Source of the DNA: Beaufortia kweichowensis
Taxonomy: Eukaryota; Chordata; Actinopteri; Cypriniformes; Gastromyzontidae
Reading direction: 5' to 3'
Length of the DNA: 64,000 bases
NCBI GenBank assembly: GCA_019155185.1
Contig: CM032802.1
Location: forward strand, 2,302,501-2,366,500
This document shows positions 45,544-58,509 of this stretch, piece after piece. Both the position numbers and the translations under genes were made by a program. Within the stretch, counting starts at the first letter, position 1, and every line of letters begins with the position of its first letter. The notes under the pieces are model-generated. The model had not been told where the DNA came from. It made no database searches and worked only from the letters and a program-made list of their open reading frames with translations.

Positions 45544-48500
45544 GACAGGCAATGAATGTTGATACTGTTTCCTTTGAATCGCATGTTTGTATGTGTGTCA
45601 GCTGTTCGGCTTCTTTCTGATGTTCAGTTGTTGAACAAATTGATCTTTTGAATCGGTTCTTCAAGAGACTCATTTGATTTGATTCGCAAATCTTTTGGCA
45701 TTTTCTGCTCTTATTTCTTAGCAGTCTAGGCATATATAAAGGTTATGTGTACTGTGTATAATTTGTTTATGTCTTGTTTGTTGTACGGTCCTAAAAATAA
45801 GATGGAAAAATAAATACTAAAGATAAAGAACCATTTTTGGTTCCCAAAGAATCGTTTAGTCGAAGATTAAAACCCCTGTCCTGTATCTGTGGTGTGGTGT
45901 AACAAATATTTGAGTCTCTTTTTAATATGTGGTCATAAAAGCTGTGTGTGTATATCATTTTTTATGTAGTATGAGAAATAATATTTCAGTAGTTGTTCTG
46001 AATTAAACATTAAGGTTAAACAAAAAGTTATTAATACTGCTAGTTGATACTGTATGTCATTGCGTAATGAGTCTTCTCACATTTCCTAATGTCTGAATGT
46101 GATCAGTTGATGCTGCACTTTGATATCATCATGGTTTATGATGGATTATAAATCACACAAATGTAATAGATTATCTCATAGCGACCATTGTAATGTTTCA
46201 ATATATTGTTTCACTACACAACATATTTGAACTGTGACTCAAATGAATAGGGCAAGAGTCATTTCTTTGAACAAGTTCATTGAAGTAAACTGTCTGAACC
46301 TTTCAGCACAGTTAAATGTACAGAGCCGTACGTTGTGTGTCCAGTGGGTTTATGTGAGTACGCGTCCTAGTTTGTCTTTAATCTGCGGGACTATTTATAG
46401 AGCATGATAATCTGATGAACAAACTCACTGTGAACTGAATTTATTGTGGAGTATTTGGGAGATGGAGTGTTGTGTAGCATTTGTGTGTTACATTTAGTGT
46501 CATTATTTTGCTTTTTTATTATTTGACATTTACGCCGGACTCCATACTTCATGTTTTGTGGTTTGAGATTTGGCATGTCCTGTTTGTGAGCAAATGTGTT
46601 TAAAATGCTTATGTGAGATTTCTTTCAATGTTTTTAAAGCAGTTGGGCAATTCCATGCAAGTGCATGTTTTCAGTTTGTGTTGGGATATCTTGTGGTGAT
46701 ATTGCGTTATAAGACTTACCTAAACCTAAAAACATTAGCACTGATCTGAATGCAGTGGTGAGTCTGTGAAAATGTGCATGTTGCCCCTCAGCACCTGCCC
46801 TAGGCCCCTCCCACTGCGTTAAGCCCTCCCACTGCGTTAAGCCCCTCCCACCCACACACGCAGACAAGATTGTGCAAGCCACAGACACTTTCACTTTATG
46901 CTTTCATTTTTAACAAAGGAGGGAAGTGTCTAACGGATCAACAACATTTTTGTGTGCAGTTTGTGGTATCAGTTTTCTGCAGGCTAATAGTGTGTAGTTT
47001 ATTTTGTGCAGGTTGTAAAATTAGACCTACAAAAACGCACACAAAGGTTTACAGCCATTTCTGTGACTCGGACAGTAGGAAAATGGGAGTTGATGGATGT
47101 ACAAAATGTGTCAAATACACAATGTTTATCATGAACTTGTTATTCTGGGTAGGTATACCATCATTTTTGTGTGTCTGTTTATCATTTTGTGACGGTAACA
47201 TTTTAACTTTTATTTGCAGATAGTGTCTTATTAACCTTCATGTGAAGTGTTGTTTAATGGCTTCATGTGTTTGTTTAGCTAAGCACCAATGTATACAGTT
47301 ATGGTGCGGTTTGGTAAAACTTCAGACAAAAGAACAAGACACTATTTGTGGTCAGTGTGATCTGTGCTTATTTGTACATGAACTTTGATCCAGATACTCT
47401 TGCTACCCTTGACCAGACTGAACTGTCTTGGTATTATTGTATTTTTAGCTGTAAGTTTAGGTTGAACCAGCAGATGTTAAATCACATCAACACTGACATT
47501 TTTACAAGCTTTCTTTAAAATGATTTCATACTTCAGTTTGTCTATGTCATGACAAAATGGCAGGGGGAAGTGAAATTAGACACTCGATTCCCCAATAAAC
47601 ATTGATGTATTTGCATCACGTCTAACAGATCTGTAATATTTCTCACCCAAGATATGTACTAGTTTTATGTGCCATGTGATCATATTCCTCTACACATTGC
47701 TGTGCAAATGCATGCAAAGCCATTTTGCTGTGTTATCAGAGCTGCTATAATGAAAGAAATGTTACGTAATTTAAATGTGCTCATTTGGAATATGATATTC
47801 AAAATTAATCCTGACAAACAGGTTTCTAAGTTTTTGCTTTTTCCCTTTTCTTGTAAGGACCTGTCAGAGCACTTACTGTACACATTGTGGCCCTGTTGTT
47901 GATTTGATTGTTTCTATTATTCTCCTCATTTGTCAATGAAAGCATGTGCTAAATGATTTAATGTATATGTAGTAGATAAGATCCTTGACTGTTACTTGTA
48001 TGGAGAATGTCTGTCTGAGACTGAACTCGTGTGCCATTAAGTGAAGTTTGATTAACTAATTTCGAGAGGAGCACGCGCAGATAATTGAACCGGCCAATTC
48101 ATCATTAGTAATCGCACCGTCTGCCCTATCAGCGCGAGAGAGAACCTCTATAAAATAATCAAGCAGCCTTACCTTCATTCTCTCTTTCGGCATCCCTCCT
48201 CCACCCCTACGCCTCAACAATACCTTTCCTTAGGGGGGCAGCGCTCTGGGTTCGGGCAAGCGCCGAGCTCGGAGCCCTCCCCGGACAGGGGGGAGCGCTC
48301 CGGGGTTCGGGAAGAACTGCTGAGCTCGGGGCCCTCCCCCGGACAGCACGCCAAATACGCATAACTATTACGCTCGCTTATTATCTGTAAAGGCGAACTC
48401 GTGAAAGGACTTTTGGGTTTATTAAGGTGGAATTCATACATCTGCATTGTTCTTTTATATCTGCTTGTTGCCATCTTGCAATAATAATCCCTAATTTTTG

Positions 48501-51025
48501 ACTCGCCCTCTTGTATTATCAAAAGGAGATGCTATGGTTAGAATCCTCTAACCATAAAACACATTTTACTGGATTGTATATGTATATTCCAGGATGGTTT
48601 TAAAATCTTACACCTGTTTTAATATTTCGTGTAGTGAAGGCATTTTTGACTTCAAACCCAACACATTATTTTATGGGTCATATTTAAATGTGCAAATACA
48701 AGAGATAATTTTCATTAGTTTGTTATGTTTTATGCACAGTGCTGTATGTCATCTGTGTGTTTTACTGTAGATTGCAGGTACGGCTGTGCTGGCTGTTGGA
48801 CTTTGGCTGAGGCTTGATCCCAAGACTAAAAGCTTGTTTGAAGGGGAGAATTCTCCTTATGTCTTCTACACCGGTCAGTAGTAGTTTATGTAAGTTATAA
48901 ATGTGGTGTGAGGGTTAAACTGCTTTGGTTTTGTGCGTTCTGACCGTGAATGAATTGTGTGTATTAGGTGTGTACATTCTTATCGCGGCTGGTGCTTTGA
49001 TGATGGTCGTGGGGTTTTTTGGATGTTGTGGAGCCATCCAGGAGTCTCCGTGCATGCTGGGATTGGTAAGTCCTTGCTGAGTCTTAAATCCGTATCAGTA
49101 TAGGATTCAAAACCCTGGTGTTTGACTGTGTTTCTCGTGTTGTTCCCTGCAGTTTTTCTTCTTTCTGTTGGTTATTTTTGCTGTCGAAGTGGCTGCAGGA
49201 ATTTGGGGCTTTTCCAACCAAACCAAGGCAAGCATCACATGCTCAGCATTCACATGTGCGTACATCAATACACAGTTTTATTGCCAATCTGTGTTAATAT
49301 CTGTGTGCCTACAGGTTATTGAAGATATAACTGCTTTTTACAAGCAAACATACAAAAACTACCAAGACACCAAACAGGACGCTCTGAAAGAAACGCTCCG
49401 TCTCATCCAGCATGGCGTAAGATTACCTGTTCTGCTTTTTACATGCAGATTCACCAACAACAATTTGCCTTTTTATGTGATGTTTCTAAAATGAAATGGC
49501 AAAAAACAGCTGAAAGTAGACTATACGTGAGAATATTTTGTCGACTTGCAACCTGTCTCAAATAAAAGTTGCATTCTTGAGGTGATGGCAGGTATCCGGT
49601 CATGACTTTGTTTCCTGACAGCACCATTATGCTGGAAATTGTGTAAAGCCAGCCAGTCATAGCTTTCTGTTTTCTGAAAGATTTTTCCATTTTGTAATGA
49701 TGATATATAAAAAAAACTTCAGTAATATCTTCTCTCGTCTCTCAGCTGAACTGCTGTGGTCCATCAGGAAACACTGAGGATGATCTTCAGGAGACCTGTC
49801 CCAGTAAAGAAGGGCTTGATGTTCTCATCACAAAGGTAACAGATTATTATACCCTTACATTTATAAACTGATGATTCAACTAAATAATAAAACTGGATTG
49901 TGTGTACTCAAACTGTAGCTGAACTATACAGAAATAAATTAAACCATGTTTAAAAATACAGATAAAAGTAAATAACAAATAAAATAAAGTCAGAATTACA
50001 ATCCAAAACATTGATTTTGATTGTAGATCAATTTGTATACAGTTTAATGGACCGTATGCTTTGGGACTAAGCGTTAGAGAATTTTGAAGCAGTTTTCACC
50101 AGTTTAGTTTGTCTGGCCTCAGAAACTCAGCGTGAGACTCATCTTGAATGATGACTCATGTTGTTTACTGTGCCGTAATGACCTCCATCTTGACCTTCAA
50201 CTGGCAGAAGTAGCTCTTCAGAAAATGTTCTTTTTTGTGTAGTTTACTGAGCAGAAGACACTTACCTTATTTCAGCCAGCTTGTGTTGGACTGTTGATCT
50301 GTACATTGATGGTAAAGTTTTGTCTATAATGATTTCAGATCTTGCAGAGATGAATTTCGCCTGTCCTATTTCCAGACTTGGCACAGATTTACTTTGCTTG
50401 TACTGATTCCAGATCATGTTTATTTATGTTTAGAGTTGCCCTGATGCCATTGATGAAGTCTTTAACTCCAAACTGCATATTATTGGAGGTGTTGGAATTG
50501 GCATTGGAGTGATTATGGTAAACAATTTTTGCTTTGATTTTTATGTCTTTAATTTCGTTAAAGAAGGTGAGAATTGTTTAAGAGGCTGCGAGTGTGTCAT
50601 TTTGTAATATAAAAAAAAATATTTCTTTCCAAGTTTCGTGTTTTTTGGTAACTAGTTGGTAACATCTTTATAATGTTTATTAAGTGTTAACCTAATAAAT
50701 CAGTTACATCAGTATTTATGGTTTAAGCAGCCTGATTTCAGCCTGATACAGTAAAGACTTCCTGTTCACCAAACAATGGAGGCGGAGAGATGTTTGTTTT
50801 CAAAACATCTGTGACAACAGTCATAATTTGTCCATTCTAATGGCACAGAAACTACACGCTGCAGCTTTTAATGGAAATGTGTACAGCGTGAGGTGTTACG
50901 AAGGATGTATGCGTGTGCCTTTGGTGTTGATTAAAGAAATGTTCTGTCTATTTTTACAGATCTTTGGCATGATCTTCAGCATGATGCTGTGCTGTGCCAT
51001 CCGAAAAAGCCAGGAGATTGTGTGA
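45210..51025 (+). CDS. cd9: CD9 tetraspanin
   Basis: CD9 is a four-pass membrane organiser that forms tetraspanin-enriched domains with integrins and Ig-superfamily partners in adhesion, fusion and exosomes. Exons: 45210-45278, 48771-48873, 48968-49065, 49153-49227, 49315-49416, 49746-49835, 50434-50517 and 50960-51025. They give 228 residues, the length of human CD9. Visible: TM1 (FVFNFIFWIAGTAVLAVGLW), TM2 (YILIAAGALMMVVGFFGCCG), TM3 (FFFFLLVIFAVEVAAGIWGF), a large loop with LNCCGPSG, TCPS and SCPDAIDEVF, TM4 (IIGGVGIGIGVIMIFGMIFSM), and the juxtamembrane CCAIRKSQEIV tail. The start MAALTGGEMCVKY is in good context. The intron after exon 4 is 87 nt with a GC donor. CD81 lacks this ending, so CD9 is secure; which teleost copy (cd9a or cd9b) is not decided here. 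Confidence 0.95.
46804..46852. repeat. Short tandem repeat in cd9 intron 1
   Basis: cccctcccactgcgttaag in about two and a half copies. Confidence 0.75.
47083..47148 (+). CDS. cd9: Alternative first coding exon of cd9
   Basis: ATG at 47083 starts MGVDGCTKCVKYTMFIMNLLFW, ending in a donor (TTCTGG|gtaggt) in the same phase as exon 1 at 45210. Spliced to 48771 it gives a 227-residue CD9 with a different cytoplasmic N-terminus and first half of TM1. TKCVKY is closer to the TKCIKY of mammalian CD9 than GEMCVKY of the upstream exon is. It implies a second promoter in intron 1. A relict duplicated exon is the alternative. Confidence 0.7.
48057..48370. repeat. GC-rich tandem pair inside a probable dispersed repeat, cd9 intron 1
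   Basis: Two copies of about 56-58 bp (48232-48289 and 48290-48346) share agcgctc-gggttcggg, gagctcgg-gccctcccc and cggaca. The flanks (taaaataatcaagcagcc; cacgccaaatacgcataac) look like part of a wider interspersed element. The minus ORF across it is incidental. Confidence 0.55.
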
Positions 51026-51399
51026 TGATGCCGTTGCCTGGGCAACTGCCAGTGTATTTGTGTGTTGCATGATGTCTGTCCCAAAGCTGTATTGAACACG
51101 ACCTCATCGACTAAGAACTAGTTAGATCACAGCACACGGTCTGTACACTTGTCTGATTGACGGGAATTCACTCTGTGTATTAGTTTAGGCAACGGTGGAT
51201 CGGTTTAGCATTCCAAACCCAATGAATAAGGCCTTCAAGTATTTTTATATTTTTTTTATTGTTCATCATAGATTTTAAAAATTAATCATGTTTGCTTTAT
51301 TGTACTTGCATTATTGCTTGTTATGAACTATTCTAATGTTTTGTTTCTGATTTGTAAATAAGGTTGATTTGATTTATCAACATCGGTGCATACGGCTCC

Positions 51400-51405
51400 A
51401 ATAAA
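51400..51405 (+). other. cd9: cd9 poly(A) signal
   Basis: aataaa about 375 nt after the cd9 stop, giving a typical short 3' UTR. Confidence 0.7.
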
Positions 51406-52174
51406 GCCAAATTCTACATGAATCTGCAGCAGCTGTTTTTATAGTTTTGTGTCTGTGTAAGTTTGACATGTAATCAGTGTTTCCTCTACCAGGCGGCTGA
51501 TAAGAGACACTTTTAGTGTAAAAGTATTTGGAGGAAAAGGTTGTTTCACAAACTTCACTTTCCCACACTGATGACTCATGATCACTTCATCATGTGTCTC
51601 TGGTATGACCTCTCAGCTTCCCAAATCTCTTTCCATTCATCCTCTGTTGTTTTTATTTGCTTACATTTTCTTTTAGTGTTGGGTTAATGGCTATTGTTTG
51701 TCACTTGTTTTTCCTGCCTTTGATGTCATGCATATGTTTGTCTTAATTGTCAAACGCTTACACTCTGTAATGTTTTTTGTGCGTAAAGTAACACTATGAC
51801 TCACCAACAAACCCAAACAGATTCGGCCATCAAAGCGATCTTGAAAAACATGCGGAGGCGCACCCATCAAAACATTTCCTGTACTGTAACTTTATTAAAA
51901 ACCTCAAAACTTTCATTAACTTTGGAATGGAATAATCTGTTGCATTAGGCATAATCTTCTTTCTAATCTATCTTCTAAGCTAAAAATGCTCTGCTTAAAC
52001 CACTGAAAATGCTTCTAAATTAAGGCAATTTATCTGTCGTTAAAAATATTATCAACACAACAATGTGTTCTGGATACTTTTTGTACTCATGATTTGATTT
52101 ACATCTTTTTGAAACATTTTGTAGTATTTTTTAAATATTTGGCGATTCTATCTATTGATGATAATAACATTGTT

Positions 52175-52270
52175 CACTGTAAAAAAAATATTTTTAAGTC
52201 TCATATTTTAGATTTTTAAAACAGTTGTAAAGCCAAGTTGACTGGACTGAAAAATAATTTTTTTACAGTG
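52175..52270. repeat. Short MITE with cactgtaaaaaaa ends
   Basis: Begins cactgtaaaaaaaat and ends attttttttacagtg, perfect inverse complements at the tips; about 96 bp. Confidence 0.75.
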
Positions 52271-53684
52271 TATTTGATCAGACAAATTTTAACAAAACCT
52301 TTTAACAAAACTTTTTTTCTGTTTTTGTGATCCCAACATGATCTCAGAAGGCTTCAAAAGGGCTTTTGATTTAAATCTTAAATCTTTTTAAGATTTAAAC
52401 TAAATCTAACTTTAGGTTGTGTCACAAAAGTATTGTATTTGGTTAGTGAGCTAAGCTACTAAGAATCCTAAAATATTTTCTGGTTTATTAACTTCCTAGT
52501 CATTGGTCTGTATAAAAGCATTAAATGATTCTTTGAATATCGCAGACTATTGTCAGCTGGCAGATGGATCTGTTCCAGGAAAAATTTAAGGCCTGGGCTG
52601 AAAATTAATAAAAATTAGACTAAACAAGGATTTAAGTAATCTGAACTAATCTGCCATGCTGTAGAATATTTTATTGGGTAGAAATTGTGAGTGAGAGGGC
52701 TTTTATTTTGTTATTGACATTGGGGGGCGTCTTGTTTTTAGTACTTATTTGCTTTTTGTAGAAATGTTGAGAGGGTTTTATAATCTGGAGTTTGTTTCCC
52801 TCTAGTGGTCTTTAGGATGAACTATTTTAAACCAGAACCAACTAACTGTAAAATTCCATAACAAACTTTACACTATCCATTTGTCTGCCATAATAATGTC
52901 ATCTGTATAATGACTTAAGATGCCTAATGTAGTTTCTCAGATGCTCATTAATTAGAAATGGAGAGAGAAAACTTTCTGATTAGTTCAGATTATGTGATGT
53001 CTAAAGTGGATGAGTTGCATTACAGTTTTAAAAGGAATATATATTTACACACACACTTTAAACAGAGAGAGAATGTGTGTTACAGTCTCCATAAAAGTCA
53101 ATTATCTATCACTCATTGCAAACAGATGCAGCATCAGATACACTGTGTATTAGATGTTAGGGCTTTTTCTTCTGAATTATCCACTTTCTAAGTTTAAATT
53201 TGATTTGGGACCGTCTGTGTACATCTGATGCCATAGGTGAGTCTGCATTATTATTATTACGATGATGTCATAGCTTTGGATTCTGCTTGAAATTTCATGT
53301 TTAAAAGCATGTTTCAGTAGTGTATCTAATTATATTTTCTTTACTCTTTAAAATGTACAGGAATGAAATATGTAGTATTAAGAAGTAAAAGCATTGTTAC
53401 AATAAAATGTTGGTATAGCTTAAAATAACAATATCCTGTCTAGTTCTATTTATCGCTTACTTTTATGTATTTATAAAAAGGCTAGTTTTTATTCTTTTGA
53501 ATTATCCAAACACTTTAGATAAAAAAATTTAGTTGTAATTAATTTCTTTTATTATTTGTCCATTTTTGTTATTGTAATTAATGAATTGTAATTTAATATA
53601 GAAATATTTGTTTCAAATATAGAAATATATTAAAAGATATATAAAAGTTACTTTTAAGTATTTTAATGTATCTTTAAAATGTTT

Positions 53685-53982
53685 GGTAACACTTTACATT
53701 TGTTAACATTAGTTAATGCATTAGCTGACATGAACTAACAATGAAACAATAGCATTTATTAATCATAGTTGATGTTAATTTTAGCATTTACTAATATTTT
53801 TACATTCAAAAGTTGTATCTTAACATTAGTTAGTGCACAATGAACCAACACAAACAATTGAATTGGCATTACCCAACATTAACAGATTAATAAAAGATAA
53901 AAAACTACATTGTTTAATATTAGTTTACGTAAGCAAATGCATTTACTAATGTTAACCAGTCTAACCGCATTGTAAAGTGTTC
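53685..53982. repeat. Inverted-repeat MITE with ggtaacactttaca ends
   Basis: Begins ggtaacactttacatt and ends attgtaaagtgttc; the interior is rich in taatgttaacatta-type palindromes. Longer relative of 8572-8695. Confidence 0.75.
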
Positions 53983-54199
53983 TGTTCTGTGAATTAATTT
54001 TGCTTTGTTTTATTGTTATGCACTATTATTAACATCATGCGTGACTTACATCACGGCACCTCTACACGCACACCAGCCAGAGGATGCGATGCTTCTGTCA
54101 CGCGTGAAGTTAAAGCACTTCATGCCGTTTCTCACGTGCTGTGTGGTTTTGATGGACTTAGAAATGGATGAGAGACCACCGCGTCCCTGGAGACCCTAA

Positions 54200-54417
54200 A
54201 CGACCTGCTTTTCTCCTCTGAGTGCTCGATTGACCGCTGGCTGGCCGCTGACTGATGCTTTGTCTGCGGTGTGGGACTGAGATCAGCGGAGATGAACAGT
54301 TTCATGGACTCTGGATTCTGTGTTTTTCTGTGCACCGTTCAGTGGCTATATTAAGGCTTTGAATAAGGTCACTAGCGATTATCTTCCTTCTCACCATCTG
54401 TGTCCTGATGCCAAAAG
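54200..54417 (+). other. minar1: Candidate non-coding first exon of minar1
   Basis: The sequence ends in a strong donor (CCAAAAG|gtaact) at 54417, and an acceptor (ttttttgcaaag) at 54568 leads into the coding exon 114 nt before the ATG. The 5' limit is not visible. Confidence 0.4.
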
Positions 54418-54681
54418 GTAACTGCTTGTTTCTTGCATGTCAGTTTCTTAGACTGTACAAACTTTATGTAAAGGATTTTAATGTGTGCATGTTATAGCTA
54501 AATGAATTTTGGTTGAACGCCACCTGAAGCTGACCTGATTTTACTGCTCTGTTCCCTTTTTTGCAAAGCTGCATGTGCATGCTGCGTGCCGTGAGAACGA
54601 GGAACACGGAGGACAGAATCCCACGTTTATAAAAGCACGTCTTCCAAAGTGTGTTTGCATGAGCGCACATCTGCTTCATCT

Positions 54682-57600
54682 ATGGCTGAAAATCCTGAAG
54701 ACCCCCTGGCGCTGTTGGAGATACTGGAGGTGTTGGGTGCGTGCCGTGGGAGCGTGTCGTACGCGGATATCTGCGTGTATCTGAGTGGACGCTTCAGTCT
54801 TCAACCTCTTCTGGAGTTAAGAAGTCTTCTGTATTCCACCGCCTGCAGAGATCCCTGTTTCCCGGCCACCCTGTTCCGAGATCGTCTGCACCCTCCCTGC
54901 AGCAACCGGCTCTCAGCGGCTGCAGATGTTGTGTCTCTGTTTAACCTTCTCATGCACACACGCATGGCCCCTACATACACAAATGTTCAGTCTCTGACGG
55001 CCTGTCAGGTCTGTGGAAAGGGATTCGCACGTTATGACTGGCCGGCCGCCTTGCCCGTCACAGGAGGAGGGACCGCCTATCAAGACTGTAAATATGAGAA
55101 CCTCCCTTGCGAGGCGTTCAGTCTTAATGTGGAGGCTTTACGCGCTCGGACCGCCTCTGAATTGCTTGCTTACTCTCACTTGTACGTGCACGGCCAAGGC
55201 AGCATGCAGAATACTGACTCTGCGGATGCATCCAGTGATATGGTGGGAAAGGCGTCGGCGACCAATCAGGAAGCCTGTGTTGTTCGTTCCTGCTCTCAGA
55301 AGAGGAGTGCCTTTAAAGAGGGGCACAAGTCGGTACCGCTTATATCCGTGGAACACGTTGGCCAATCAGAGCAAAGCCCAGATGGACCCAAAGAGGATGG
55401 TGAGGAACTGTTTTATATTACTCAAAGCAACCCATATCCAGACCCTTCCACGTATGCAGACGATCAGCACACATGCAATCGGGCATCATGCACGCAATGC
55501 AACTGTGCAACACGATCATTTGATGCATCAGCACATTCAAATGAATCTGACACACACACAGATGACGCACAATCGTACATTGATGCCACAAACCCGTACG
55601 GCCCTGATCAGACTCACTGGCATCAGACGAAGCATGAGAGTTTGGATGAACTGCAAACATCTACCTACTTTGGGCCTTCGGTCTCCGTTGAAAAACAGAC
55701 TCCAGCGTTGCAAGTCAAGAGTCACAGCTTGGACATCGATAGCAGGACTGCAGATGAAAGACCCGAACAAGAAACCACTGGACTGCAAAAGCCCAGATCT
55801 GAAAGGTCTGTACTAGAGAAGTCAGGACTAAGAAAACCAGGAGTTTTTAAACTTAGCTTTGACAGCTCAAGCTTTGACATTCCCGGCTTTGACCCCCGCA
55901 TCGTCACCTCGGTTCGGGACACCTTCAAGCGCTTGAGCGGCATGAGCTTGGACGCTTGGTACGATTGGTCACCGACCATGGAGGGCGTGGCTAACGTGGG
56001 CACCCAAACGGAACCTACAGACCGGCGTGCTTTGCGAAGCCTCATGCTAAGCGAAAGGCTGTCCATCGACAACCCTGACATCTGCGAGGATGACATCAGC
56101 GCTATCTTCCGCTTCCTGGATGATATTAGTATGTGTGGCTCCATGGCGGTGCTGCCGGGGGCAACGGGTGGAGGGGCTCAAGACGGGGGTGCAGCCGGGC
56201 TGCCGGAGAGGCGCGAACGTTTGGGTAAGTTGCGTCGGTTGTTTCACTCAATGGAAGCACCTGAGGAGGGCGTGAGATGGGGCGTGGGCCGGCTGCTCCA
56301 ACGGGTGGCAGAACTAGAGCAGCAGCTGGAGCCCATCACAGAGCTACGTGAACAGATTGCTCTTGTGCTGTCCACGCTGAACCGTCTAGAAGAGCGCGAG
56401 CAGACCGTTTGTCCACATTCTCATCAAGTGTGCATAAAACCCACACCGCAGCCCAGCATACAGTCACAGGGCTCTCCGAGGGTCAACCCGGTGACCGACG
56501 GGTCCAATGAGGCTGCAGCCAAACGCAGACGGCTTTTTGTACGCAGGCCCTCCAAAGCCCTCACGGGAAGCAGCGGGTCTGAAGCTCACAGAGAATGTAG
56601 CATCAGCTTCACCAAAGAGCCACACATACAACATACTAAGGTAACAAAATGGCATGTTTTACTGTATATACTGTATATATTTCCTTGTCTTATGAGTTGC
56701 AGTGATAACTACAAAACAATTAACTGGACACATTAAAGAAAAAATGGCAGAATCAAATGTAAAGAAATTTGTGACATTACAATGTTAAAGGGATAGTTTA
56801 CAAAAACTGTCATCATTTATTTACTCCCATGTCATTCATTTGAGAAATGTCTCAGTGGTTTTAAGCTCATTTAATGGAGGTCAGTGTTGTTTGATTACCA
56901 ACATTCTTTAAATTATCTCATTTTGGATCATGCAGAATAAAGAAAGTCATACAGGCTTAGAATGACATGAGGGTGAATAAATAATGAAATCCATTTAACA
57001 TCTTAAAAATAAAATACTTTGCTTCCATCAAATGCACTTTGAATCTTTCTGAAATCATTCTTGGACAGCATAAAAGCGTTGTGGAGAGCAAGCCCTATAA
57101 AGATGCAAGATACAAGCATTTGCTAGTGATCTCAGACATTGTATTCTGAGTGGTATTGGCTTTAAAAGTTTTGTTTTAACTCTTCAGTCAGATCAGTTGA
57201 ATGCTGTATATAAGAAGGAAACCCCCATAGTGCAGGAAGTGATGGGTTTCCACCTCATGCCACCTGAACCCCATAAAACATCCCGGCGTACATCTCTCCA
57301 AAGCACTACCCAGAATTCCACTGACCGAATGAAAGTCACCTGGAACCAATCAGACTTGACGCCGCTGGATCTTCAGGTGACAAAATTAATTAAATAATCT
57401 ATATACTCCAAAACATGCTGGGTTATTTTCAACGCAACAGTTGGGTTAAAAATGAACCTATGCTGAGTTGTTTCAACCCATGTTTGCATCAAACATAAAC
57501 ATTTTTTGGGTTAATTTATAACCAGACTTTTTGACCTAGCCATGATAATAACCCAGCATTTATTGTGTGTGTATTTGTATATACACACACTACAAATTAA

Positions 57601-58346
57601 CTGAAGTTGCATTATAATAAACAGTTTTATGTCTTTTGTTGTTTTGTTTGGGTTCTAGATGCCTCAAGCCCTCTTTGATACTAACGTTGAGAGTCATACT
57701 CAACGTTACTCAAGTTTATTTTAAAATTAGATGAAATATAGAATTATAAAAAATATAGAATTATATAATACATTATAATATAGAGTTTATAGAATGAAAA
57801 TAATTTCATATTTTTTGGGATATTTGTTTATTTATACTGTACATTCATAATCCTGTGATCCCTATCATAACATTGATTTGACATGAGCTAATGATTTTAG
57901 TTTTTTAATATTTTTAAATTCTTCTGACAAAATGGCATACTTTTTTAATTCTAGTGTGCTTTTCTTATATAGCCCTAAAGTCATTATTATAAATTTTACA
58001 CATACATTACTGAGGTCTCCGGTATCCCAGATATCATTAGTAAAATAAAAGATTTTAAAAGATGCTTTTTACCTAAAAAATGGCATTTAGCAACTTTCTT
58101 TTGGCATTTAGCAACTTTCTAAGAAAACTTTATTTTCTGTGTTTATATATTTATATTGCGCAGGCCCCGGAGTCTTTGGAGTTCTGGACTGATGAGATTT
58201 ACACGCCAGCCTCTGACACGCTCCTGCGACGTTCACATTCCTACACCCGCTGCAACCGTAACCAGGCGTACCGCATCGCTGCCCTCAGCATCACTGCCAC
58301 TATCATCCTCATTCTCATCGTCGTCATTCCTGTCAGCACTGTGTAA
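54682..58346 (+). CDS. minar1: Major intrinsically disordered Notch2-binding receptor 1 (MINAR1, KIAA1024)
   Basis: MINAR1 is a largely disordered single-pass membrane protein reported to bind NOTCH2 and to affect mTOR signalling through DEPTOR. Exons 54682-56640, 57188-57376 and 58164-58346 join in phase 0 to 776 residues (human about 916). The N-terminal folded part reads ALLEILEVLGACRGSVSYADI and PCFPATLFRDRL. Family blocks follow: KHESLDELQTSTYFGP (about residues 320-335), VGTQTE, EDDISAIFRFLDDISM, and a Leu-rich coiled-coil-like stretch (RVAELEQQLEPITELREQIA). The C-terminus EFWTDEIYTPASDTLLRR precedes the single TM helix AYRIAALSITATIILILIVV and ends at V-stop. I use the ATG at 54682; the same frame is open upstream only to a GTG. 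MINAR2 is far shorter, which excludes it. Confidence 0.93.
56785..56990. repeat. MITE-like element in minar1 intron 1
   Basis: aagggatagtttacaaaaac at the left and aatgacatgagggtgaataa at the right; internal ggaggtcagtgttgtttgat shared with 59840-60070. Confidence 0.65.
57417..57557. repeat. MITE with gctgggttatt ends in minar1 intron 2
   Basis: Starts gctgggttattttcaacgc and ends gataataacccagc, inverse complements at the termini; internal gggttaaaaatgaac. About 141 bp. Confidence 0.75.
58081..58120 (+). repeat. Tandem duplication near the minar1 exon 3 acceptor
   Basis: tggcatttagcaactttct occurs twice in a row, about 45 bp 5' of the acceptor. Confidence 0.8.
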
Positions 58347-58496
58347 TGTACATACAGTCACGTGATATATAAACATACTCATGCACACATTTCTAGTCTG
58401 CGCATGTTTGTGAATGCACTTCTAGCTATGAATGTTTGACTCTTACATGTGTGTTTGCATTGTGTTTCTATTACTTGATGGAAAAATTGCACAGAA

Positions 58497-58502
58497 AATA
58501 AA
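58497..58502 (+). other. minar1: minar1 poly(A) signal
   Basis: aataaa about 150 nt after the minar1 stop. Confidence 0.6.
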
Positions 58503-58509
58503 GTAAAGA

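Larger units (their letters stand above)
51410..54100. other. cd9-minar1 intergenic stretch
   Basis: AT-rich and without recognised exons. Contains two inverted-repeat elements (listed separately). Confidence 0.6.

Noticed and set aside
48214..48522. Minus-strand 102-codon ORF in cd9 intron 1
   Set aside because: Generated by the GC-rich tandem repeat; no family resemblance.
54649..54681. Upstream extension of minar1 from a GTG
   Set aside because: GTG is not a likely start here; the family N-terminus fits the ATG at 54682.
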